Source: Larix kaempferi
Taxonomy: Eukaryota > Streptophyta > Pinopsida > Pinales > Pinaceae
Reading direction: 5' to 3'
NCBI GenBank assembly: GCA_027924585.1
Contig: BSBM01000186.1
Coordinates: forward strand, 4,898,001 to 4,962,000
Length of the DNA: 64,000 nucleotides
The number at the start of each line of letters is the position of its first letter. Position 1 is the stretch's first letter. Position numbers and translations under genes: made by a program. The notes under the pieces were generated by a model. That model saw only the letters and a program-made list of their open reading frames with translations, was not told the origin of the DNA and made no database searches. Positions 55,797-64,000 of the stretch are shown here, in pieces.

Positions 55797-55889
55797 GCGT
55801 ACAATTTGAAATTCAAAGAATTAGGTAAATTGTAATTTCTTGAAAACGCTTTTATTGTTATTGCCTTTCCGATCTGGCAGATTTGGAAG

Positions 55890-56243
55890 TCGGGGAGATA
55901 TTAGTGGCTCCATGGATGCAGCTACTGTTGGAGAGAGGAGGCTAGGGTTTGGGAGCTAATTCCATGGTCCCCGTCTATGCCTTGCTTTCTCTGAGGCAGG
56001 TCCAAATGGAAGCTCGAAAGGAGGTTATGATGTAGGTCCCCTTGTCATCAGCACTGATCAGATGCGAGATAACTTCAACGTTAACGCCAGATACGATATG
56101 ATAAGTTTGTGACAGATGATGGAAAGGCATGTACCGGCAGACGAGGCTTATCGTCCCTGGATCAATTATGCCCAACAGCTGTATTTACGTTGTATCCTCG
56201 TCTTCTTGCAATCCATCCTCCCGAAGAAAGAAAGATTGACAAA
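55890..56243 (+). other. GC-richer flank upstream of the reductase pseudogene
   Basis: Short open pieces (56116-56304 and others) with no recognised domain. Base composition shifts here from AT-rich to balanced, as expected for a genic island. It may be the promoter/5' leader of the pseudogene or exons of another broken gene. Confidence 0.4.
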
Positions 56244-56636
56244 GATGAGCACCGCTAGCGCCGTCCCTGCACCGGAGGAGGATACATTGGATCATGGCTC
56301 GTAAAGACTCTGCTGGGGAATGGCTACACCGTGCATGGCACTATCAGGGATCCAGGAAACCCATCAAAGCATTCATGCCTCCTCTCTCTCCCAGGAGCCC
56401 ACGAGAGGCTTCGCCTTTTCAGAGCAGATCTGTGCGACGAAGAGAGCTTCGATCTTGCCATCCATGGCTGCCACGGCGTCTTTCATGTGGTCACTCCGAC
56501 AGATTTCGGTGGTGGTGGTGTCGTCATCTCATCCAAGAAATTATTAGATTTGGGATTCAAATATAAATACAGTCTGGACCAGATTATTGATGACAGCCTC
56601 AACTATTTTCAGAAACTGGGCATACTCATTCACTGA
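56244..56636 (+). pseudogene. DFR/ANR/CCR-type NADPH reductase pseudogene with internal deletion
   Basis: The start MSTASAV is followed, after a frameshift at about 56266, by the Rossmann entry [20 protein letters not shown], then [30 protein letters not shown] and [14 protein letters not shown]. These are typical of plant extended short-chain reductases of flavonoid and lignin metabolism. Directly after it comes what looks like the C-terminus of the same family ([20 protein letters not shown] to a stop at 56636). The middle, including the catalytic Ser-Tyr-Lys triad and some 200 residues, is missing. A deletion or an aberrant intronless join produced it. The exact subfamily cannot be fixed from the ends. 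Confidence 0.75.
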
Positions 56637-56689
56637 CAACCTCGACTTAATTTCATCACGATATTATGGAATCATTGGAAAGCCAGTGG

Positions 56690-57013
56690 AGGAGGAGGTT
56701 TTCCTGCAGACTGAAGTGAGACCCATTCCACCCCACATTCAAACTGGTTGCGGGCACAGAAGAGAAGCTTTGGATGGTCTACTTCCCTGACACTTGCACT
56801 CTCAAGGCATATCCCCACTCAGACTTACGCCCACCTCAACAATGGCTCGAGGAAACTGGATCTTGGCGCCTCAGATTGCGGGCACGGAAGAGAACCTTTG
56901 GATGGTCTACTTCCCTGACACTTGCACTCTCAAGGCATATCCCCACTCAGACTTACGCCCACCTCAACAATGGCTCGAGGAAACTGGATCTTGGCGCCTC
57001 AGGTTCTGTTCTT
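56690..57013 (+). pseudogene. Agenet/Tudor-like domain fragment, duplicated in tandem
   Basis: The reading shows EVRPIPPH, then EENLWMVYFPDTCTLKAY and SDLRPPQQWLEETGSW, the W-x-VYFP and DLRP-x-xxW landmarks of plant Agenet (Tudor-like) domains, which bind histone tails or RNA in nuclear proteins. A segment of about 130 bp is repeated (56748-56875 and 56876-57003), so the domain piece occurs twice. A two-base length difference puts the units in different frames. It follows the reductase remnant by about 55 bp with no gene structure linking them. A short CpG-richer stretch to 57300 could belong to it. Confidence 0.55.
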
Positions 57014-59072
57014 AGCATATGTCTGATACCCATAATAATTCATATGTCTGATTTTAAAAAAAGTTTAAATATTCTGTTAAAGGAGGGTTTCTAATGCACG
57101 CAAATCCGCTATGAAATCCCCCGCAGTGCTCAGGCCCTCTGCCAGTTGCTTATCAACTCTCCAATGTCCAGCCGCGGCCCCGCCTTCTCTCCCAAAATCT
57201 GGTGTCGAGAAGGCTTCCTAAATTTAATCTTCCAAGGCGTCGGAATGTCTGATTACAGAACCGGTGGAGAACGGACGAGGAGGAGATCATCAGGTAGGAT
57301 TTCTCTCTGACTTCGCCTATACTATTAATATGTATGGGTTAAAGTAGAATTGGGTTCCATTAATATGAAAATAGGTTAAATTTTTAGATGAGTTTAAAGT
57401 CTTTTTCCACTATAAATTGGCCTTAAAAATGAACCAAAATTTTCGAATCACATACTTTATGAAAATGGTTCCATACTTAGATTGATTCATCGAGCTTTTT
57501 TTTACTCTCACATTGAACAATTATTTTAAACATTTTTAAGCCAACAAAATAATGAATCTATTGTTTAAAACGGATTTGCAGATTTTCCATATATGTTACC
57601 TAAAAAACCATTAATACCTTTCTTTAGTTGTGGATTTCTTCCATTAAAAACAGTTCTTCCACAACCAAAATACTGTAAATGCTTTCTTGAAGAATACCAA
57701 ACATATGGCTGATTGTATATGCTGTGATATGTATTAAGAAAATCAGTTATAAGTTTTTTCTATTTCCATTTCATATAGTGAAAAGCTTGTTAATGTTTAC
57801 TGATTTCATATATGTTATTTGGTTTGTTGATTTTGTGGAGTGATGAATGGGTATTTGTCCAATAGGTATGAGAAGGGTTGCATAACATGTGTCAATTTTT
57901 TTCATATGATTGGCTTAGCAAACAGAAGGGACTTCTCCATTTTATGTTGGATGATGGACACATAAAGGTAGGTATTTACCATGATTTGCCTAAATGAAAG
58001 AAAATAAATGAATAAGTAGATCAAATTAATAATAGATTATTTTGTTCTAGTTACTTTGATAACTTGATTTTTTTTATTTTTTAGATAAGAAAATTTTTGA
58101 TATTCTTTAAATTATTTAATTCAATTTTATTTTTTTTATAAATTTTTTTTAAATTAAATTATATATATCTATATCTATCTATATATCTATATATATAATC
58201 CCTACGTGGTTATGGACTTAAATCTTAAAACCTTTACGTGATCAAAGAATGGTCGAAGATGCTGGTTCGTTAGTAGTAGAGTTTTGGTAGTAGAGTTCTT
58301 TACATATTTGATTTTTTAAACAATTTTTATAGTTTATTATTTTGTAGTTAATTTTAACTTATTTTTATATTTTATACATTTTTGTTAAAAAGTAACAATT
58401 GATTTTTTATTATTTTTTTCTTTATTTTGGAAAAACTTGTTATTAAATTATTCTAAATGCTAAACTTAGAAATAGATAATTAAAAATTAATTTTAGCATG
58501 TTTTTTATACATGATTTTGTTTTTTTTAATGTAGACATGTAGTGGGATGTTTTTTATTACATAATTTTGTTTTTTTAAGTTAGATATGTAGTTGGAAATA
58601 GAGTAATAATTAGAATGAGAGTAGTATTATTGTTTTAATTTTTATTTAATTTAGTTATCTTGAAATCTCTCTTTATTATATTATTAGAATTTATTTAGTT
58701 TTTGTTTTTTAAGTTAGTCATATGATTGGAAATAGAGTGACTATTAGAATGAAAGTAGTATTTTTTTTTATAATTTTTATTGGAAATAACTTAGTTCTCT
58801 TGAAATCTTTTTATTATATTTTTTGAATTTATTTAGTTGATGGATATGGCTAGTTGTTATTATTTATGGATGTAATATTTAAGAACATGGATTGTAAGAT
58901 ATAAATATGTAGTTTTTTAATATATGTTTTAATGAAAATATTACCAATAGATGTGCACATATAAAGTATATTAAAATTATGAGGAGTATATGATTTTTCT
59001 TTCTTTCTTATAATGTTATTTATTTATATTATTATAGTATAACACTTTTATATATTTTTATTGCAATCGATC
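57014..59072. other. AT-rich intergenic DNA
   Basis: Nothing supported apart from balanced, possibly exon-like stretches at 57110-57295 and 57866-57970 with no known domain. From 58100 it is very AT-rich, with short TATATCTA repeats near 58160-58195. Confidence 0.5.
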
Positions 59073-61665
59073 TTAAAGAGGGGTGTAGAAGAGAGGGGTC
59101 AAAGGAAGGGAAGAAGCATTTAAGAGGAAGATAAGGGTAACTAAGGGAGTTTTGGAGTGGTAAAGGAGGAGAAAATGGGGAGAGGAAGAGGGCGTAGGAA
59201 TAAAGAAAAACATATGAAGATGTTGGGTTATAGAAGCACTAGGTAGGAAGGGGGAGAGGAGGAGGAGCAGGGGGGAGGGGAGGAGGAGCGGGAGAGGAGG
59301 ATGTGGGGAGGAAGTAGAGGGATGGGGAGGGGAGGAGGAGGAGCAAGAAGGGGGATGGGGAGAGGCAGAGAGGGGAGGGGCATGGGAGGAGGAGGAGGAG
59401 TTGACGAGAGGGGAGGGGAAGGGAAGGTGGATGGGTGGGAGGAGGGGAAGGAGGTGGATGGGTAGGGGAGGTTGAGGTGGGATGATGGAAAGGAAGGAAA
59501 TGAGGAGGGAGAGTGGAAGGGGGATTGGAGGAGGAGTATCAGGAGCAAGGGGGAGGAGGAGGGAGGTGAGGAGAAAGGGATGGGAGCTGGGGAGGGGGAA
59601 GAAAAGTAGGAGAGGAAAAGGTCGAGAGGAGGAGGTGGGGAGGAAGGAGGGAGAGGAGGAGGAGGGGAGGGCAGAAGGAGGAGGAGGAGGGAGGCAAGGA
59701 GGAGGAGGAAAGAGAGAGGAGGGGGGGGAGAGGAGGAGGGGGGAGGGATGGGAGGGAGATGAGGAAAGGGAGGGGAGGGGATAGGATGGGATAGGGAGAG
59801 GGAGGGGAGTGGAGGGGATGAGGAGGAGAGAGGGGATGGAGTGGGAGAGAAGGAATAGTAGGAGGAGGGGAGGGGTAGGGGGAGATAGGGAGAAAAGGGG
59901 AAGGGGCAGAGGAAGGGAGAGGAAGAGATTGGGAGAGTGGGAGGAAGGGGAGAGGAAGGAAGAAGGGGGTGGATAGGTAGGAGGTAGAGGTGTAGGAGAA
60001 AGAGCGGGATGAGGAAGATGAGGAGGAGGGATACCAAGGGGAGATGTTGGAAAGGGATGAGGAGTGGGAGGGGGAGGTGGATTGGAGGGGAGATGAGGGA
60101 TGGGGAAGAGGATAGGAGAGTTGGAGGAGGAGGAGGGAAGGCATGAAGGAGAGAAGAGGGGAGGGTAGAGGGGAGGAGGTGAGAGATGAGGGAGAGGTAG
60201 AGGGGGAGGAGTAGGAGGAGGGGGAGATGATGAGTGGGGGGAGGAGGGGGAAGGGATCCGAGGGGGGATGGGAAGGAGACTAAGAAGAGTAGGAGGAGGA
60301 GGGGAAAGGAGTGGGTAGTTAGGGGGAGGGGGAGGAGGGGAAAGGAAGGGTGAAGGATGGGGAGAGGAGGAGGATGAGGGAGGTAGGAACAAGGATGGGG
60401 ATTAAAGGGGAGGGCTTGGGGAGAGGGGGGATCAGGTTTGTGGAGGGAGTGGGGCAGGAGGAGTGGGGGAGGGGAGGGGAGGGCAGGAGGAGTGGGGGAG
60501 GGGAGGGGAGGGCAGGTGGAGGGGAGGGGAGGGCAGGGGGAAGGTGGGGGGAGGAGTGGAGTTGGGGAGGATGGCATAAGAAGAAAAGGAGAAGGATGAG
60601 GATGGGAGAGGGAAGAGGGTATGGGAATGGAGGGGAGGGGGAGGGGTGGAAGTTGAAGGGGGAAGGGGAGGAGGAGTAAGAGGAGCATAGCAAGGGAAGG
60701 GGGGAAGAGGAGGGAGTGGAGGAGGAGAGGAAAAGAAGGAGGGGAAGGGGGTGAGGAGAGGACAGGGAGTGGAGGTTCAAGGATGGGAGAGGGGAGAGGG
60801 GAGTGGGAGGGAGAGGTGGGGAGAAGGATTCTAAGAGGCTAGGTGGAGGGGGAGGGGATATGGTAGAGAAGGAGGAAGTGGGGTGGAGGGGAGGGGAAGG
60901 TAGGGAAGGGGAGGGGAAATGGGAGAGGGGGAGGCAGAGGATGATGGGAGGGGAAGGGGGGTTGAAGAGAGGAGAGGGTATAGGGGTGGGTTTAAGGATT
61001 CCAAGAGGTTAGGTGGAAGGGGAGGAGGAGCAATGAGGGGGGGGAGGAGCAAGGGTAGAGGAGGAAGAAGTCGGGTGGATGGGAGAGGTGAATGGGGAGG
61101 GGAGGGGAGGGGAGGGGAGGGGAGGGGAAGGGAAGATGATGGGAGGTGATGGGATAGGGGGAGGAACGAGGAGAGGATGCAGCGAGGAGATTGGAGAGCA
61201 TGAGTAGGAGGAGAAGGAGGAGGAGGAGGATGGGAAGAGAAGTTGTTAGAGGGATGGTGAAATATGGGTAGGAGAGGCATTAGGTGGAAGAGGATGATGA
61301 GGATGAGTAAGGGGAGGAGGTGAGGGCACTAATGAGGAGGACTATTATGAGGGGTGGGAGGGAGAGGGAAGGGGTTGGGTGGGGTGGGAGGAGGCAGATA
61401 GGGAAGGGAGAAGGAGAGGGGTAGGAGTAGGAGGGGGAGATGAGGGGGGAGGGAAGAAGAGGGGGGATGATTAGGAGGGGGGCAGTTTGGAAGGAGGAGA
61501 TGAAAGGGAGTGAAGAGGGTGTTGTGGGAGGAGGGTGGGGAAGCAAGGGGGAGGAGGTAGTAGGAGGGGGACTGGAGGAGGAGGAGGTGGAGGAGGAGGA
61601 GAGCTGGGGAGGATAGGGAAAGGAGTGGATGGGATGCAAAACAATGGGTAGAGGAGGAGAGCCTG
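59073..61665 (+). repeat. 2.6-kb polypurine (GA-rich) low-complexity tract
   Basis: The + strand is almost entirely G and A, with scattered T and few C. It is dominated by GGGGA, GGAGGA and GGGAGG units. Local higher-order repeats occur: two GGGCAGGAGGAGTGGGGGAG units near 60450-60510, two related segments starting GGATTCYAAGAGGYTAGGTGG at about 60826 and 60991, and a run of six GGGGA units near 61093. Long frames on both strands (Pro/Ser/Leu-rich on -, Gly/Glu/Arg-rich on +) are by-products of the composition, not genes. Such DNA can form triplexes and G-quadruplexes. Confidence 0.9.
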
Positions 61666-61699
61666 GCTTCAGATTCCATTTTACGTCTTCCGCACCAGT

Positions 61700-62880
61700 G
61701 GTCTTCAAAAATCCTCCTGGTCGACTTCTTCTTTCAATCATCTTCAACTGTTTCTCCTAGGTCTCGATGCTCTTGCATCAGACTCCCCAGGTTAAGAATA
61801 ACTCGACTGCTCCAAAAGTCTCCAGTATTCTTCTTCAGAAATCCATGTCACCTCCTGCAACTCATCATCCTTCCATCATACTGAGTACTCTTTCTTTCAT
61901 GAACTTCACGTGTGCCTGACTTCAAGTTCTTCTAACACTTCAGCGATTCCCTCTTTGTCGTGTCGACCTGGAATCTTCATTGTCTAGTCGATACTCGACA
62001 CTTCCGCACTACTTCCAGTTGAACCCTCCTCATACTTGTACATATTTGAGACATTGAACGTAGGTGATATGCTCAAGTCCTTCAGCAGCTCCAACACATA
62101 AGCATTGTTTGAAATATTCTTTAGAATCTTACATGTTCCAATATTGTTCCGCTTAAACTTGTTATATGTTCCTGTCAAAAATATCTCCTTTCGCAAGTGT
62201 GCATAGACTAAGTCTCCCTCGTTGAATGACTATAGCCTCTTCCTTCTTTCAGCTCTCAACTTGCATGTCGTGTTGTTCTTCTCAATGTGCTTTCATACAT
62301 CTTCATGCACTTCCTTTATATGCTCTGTGAATTTTTCTGCATCCACATTGTTCCTGATTTTTGTCGGTATCTCGACCAAATCCACCACTCCATGTGGGCT
62401 TCATCCTTGAACAATCTGGAATGGGCTCATACTTATCGACAAATTCACAGATTTGTTATACATGAATTTTGCTTGCACCAACACGTTCTCCCACTCTTGG
62501 GTCTGTCAGCCGTCAAACATATCAAAAATTTTCCCAAACTTCTATTCACCACCTTGGTTTGTCTGTCTACCTGTGGATGATATGCCAAGCTAAACTACAA
62601 CTTTGTGTCCGGTTTCTTCCATAGGGTTCTCCAGAAATGACCCATAAACCTGGTATCTTTGTCCGACGTTATACTCTTCAACAACCTATGCAATTTGAAT
62701 ATCTCCTTGAAGAATAATACAACAATGCTTGTGGTGTCACTTGTTTTCCGACACAGAATAAAGTGTGCCATCCTTGAAAATCTGTCGACTATAGCAAAGA
62801 TTGATTCGTTACCTTACTACGTCTTCATCAATCCTAGCAAAAAATCTATTAGGAACCCATGTCAACCCTTCTATTTACTT
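61700..62880 (-). pseudogene. Chromovirus integrase and chromodomain remnant
   Basis: In minus-strand order: integrase core pieces (DKDTRFMGHFWRTLW, then AYHPQVDRQTKVVNRSLG) at about 62700-62520, then SPFQIVQG near 62400. A good C-terminal module follows at 62196-61984 (FLTGTYNKFKRNNIGTCKIL, NVSNMYKYEEG). Below 61960 the sequence is more decayed and resembles the chromodomain tail. Frames change several times. The element's left part is replaced by the purine tract at 61665, and its upstream part is cut at 62880 by a + strand LTR. Confidence 0.8.
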
Positions 62881-63233
62881 TGTTAGTATATTGTTGTTGG
62901 ACGCATATGCTTTGTAAGTCATCTCGTAGTATTTGTTGATCCATAGTTTGTCTTATTGTTGTTGGACGCATATGCTTTGTAAGTAATCTCGTAGTAATTG
63001 TTGATCCATATTTTGTATTGACACATGGTATTGACCCATGGTATTGGCGCCTAGACATAGTATATAAGTTTGTGTTGAGACCAATGAAGGTACCGTGAAG
63101 TTATTTGTATTGAGCTTGCTCAAAGGAGGTTGCCACCTCGAAGTGGCCTCCGATCAATATAAATGTGATTCTGAGTTCTATTATTTCTATTATCTCGTGT
63201 GTTACATTAATTAATCATTGCAGGTTCCTCACA
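62881..63233 (+). repeat. 5' LTR of an element running off the right edge
   Basis: About 353 bp from TGTTAGTATATTG to TTCCTCACA, directly followed by a primer site. It contains a 65-bp tandem duplication (units at about 62892 and 62957, each with TTGTTGGACGCATATGCTTT). It interrupts the chromovirus integrase. The second LTR lies outside the window, so the ends rest on the TG/CA rule and the primer site. Confidence 0.7.
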
Positions 63234-63235
63234 TC

Positions 63236-63250
63236 TGGTATCAAAGCACT
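63236..63250 (+). promoter_or_regulatory. Primer-binding site, initiator Met tRNA (degenerate)
   Basis: TGGTATCAAAGCACT, two bases after the LTR; one change from the usual TGGTATCAGAGC. Confidence 0.8.
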
Positions 63251-64000
63251 TTCTTGGGCTCGTTGGGTGGAATTTCCACCAATTTTTTTTTTTTTGCATC
63301 TGTTGCAAGTTCAGATCTAGGAATAATCCCTATCCACTTAACTGTGGAAAGTACTTGGGTATAAGCCTTAAAACTCATTGTGAGGAGTACCATAGGAACC
63401 CGAAAGTAGCTGGCCCATTGAGAGGACCTGCCAGCGAAAAGGGCAACAACCCCTACCTGATTGACTAGTTCTCATCCGTGAGGTAAACCAAGAGTTGTCG
63501 TTTGTGGCAAAGGGGTTATCAGTTTTACCTGATTCGTGGAGTGAGAGGTACTTCCCCAATACGCAAGCCGTTAGACAACATTGGTGGCTGAGTGAAACCC
63601 CTGAATTGTTAGGAAGATGAACATACCTGGGGTCCATATCTATTTTTAGCTGAATTGTTGTCGATCACTTCCGCGCCATTTTAGATCCATTCCAAGCTGT
63701 TCCAGATGCAACCGTTTTCGATCCATTTGACATCTTTTCAAATCCAATTGTTCTGATCCCTTCCACGCCATTGTAGATCCATTTTTAAAATTCTATTTTT
63801 TCGCCATATCTCCCTTATTTTAACTTCGTTTCCCTTGAAACTTCCCAGACACCCCTGCAATCACATTCTGCATATTTCACTCCTGAGGACCCTATCCCAA
63901 ATTCTACTTCCCAAAGCCAAAAATCTCACATTTGTCTAATTTTAGGGTTTGCCACAACTTCTTCAATTTTCACCCACTCGCCTCTAAATTTTGCCACTGT
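63251..64000 (+). other. Leader of the right-edge element
   Basis: No gag start is reached before the window ends. A minus-strand frame at 63637-63368 has no recognisable domain and is probably chance. Confidence 0.5.

Noticed and set aside
59073-60780. Open frames of 439 and 486 codons on the minus strand, and overlapping + frames, in the purine tract
   Set aside because: They consist of Pro/Ser/Leu or Gly/Glu/Arg runs open in several frames at once. This follows from a stop-poor purine/pyrimidine composition, with no domain or codon pattern.
63300-63640. Possible organellar insert
   Set aside because: The balanced composition drew attention, but I recognise no plastid or mitochondrial gene in it.
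1-64000. CRISPR arrays, rRNA, tRNA genes or bacterial-type operons
   Set aside because: No regularly spaced identical repeats with unique spacers, no cloverleaf and no rRNA motif seen. The sequence is plainly plant nuclear repeat DNA.

Overview
The window looks like intergenic DNA from a large, repeat-rich seed-plant genome. It holds no intact conventional gene in 64 kb. Almost everything recognisable is LTR-retrotransposon sequence of the Ty1/copia, Ty3/gypsy chromovirus and Ty3/gypsy Tat types, nested in several layers and mostly decayed. The few host-gene pieces (NADH-GOGAT, midasin, a DFR/ANR-type reductase, an Agenet-domain protein) are plant proteins. A gymnosperm is my best guess from the gene poverty, old elements and long LTRs, but nothing here proves it. 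Layout, left to right. 1-1913 is a truncated chromovirus (gag, protease, start of RT) on +. 2144-11550 is a complete copia-type element on -, with TATAA target duplications and LTRs of about 2.7 kb. Its LTRs carry captured host exons: an NADH-dependent glutamate synthase piece, a midasin (MDN1)-like piece and an unidentified ORF. Its own RT/RNase H core is deleted. 11556-15820 is mostly anonymous, but 14587-15820 holds a decayed accessory ORF that resembles a plant mobile domain. 15825-26981 is a truncated copia element on -. It is split by 19786-26272, a clean non-autonomous LTR element with two 2026-bp LTRs, GGATT target duplications and one uninterrupted 612-codon ORF of unknown family. 26990-29880 holds decayed coat/gag-like, zinc-knuckle and protease sequence that may be an endogenous caulimovirid. 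30346-31935 is a second copy, inverted, of the chromovirus family seen at the left edge. It is interrupted by a large Tat-type element on - (31936 to about 50855), which is itself split at an AGGGG target site by a second Tat-type element on + (36224-47187). The two Tat elements carry an extra archaeal-type RNase H in different places: between protease and RT in the outer one, downstream of integrase in the inner one. The inner one also has an antisense accessory ORF homologous to that at 14.6-15.8 kb. 51541-53060 is a degenerate TTAGGG/TTATAGGG-like repeat field. 53061-55890 is AT-rich. 55890-57300 is a small GC-richer island with a deleted reductase pseudogene and a duplicated Agenet-domain fragment. 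59073-61665 is a striking 2.6-kb tract that is almost all purine on the + strand. 61700-62880 is a decayed chromovirus integrase/chromodomain on -, cut by a short-LTR element starting at 62881 that runs off the right edge. How the parts work together: no pathway is encoded. The logic is stratigraphic. Target-site duplications give the insertion order in three places: copia into an anonymous element, the 6.5-kb element into a copia leader, and inner Tat into outer Tat. The parts most likely to be new are the gene-capturing long-LTR copia element, the 612-aa ORF element, and the intron-bearing accessory ORF family with the two aRNase H placements.
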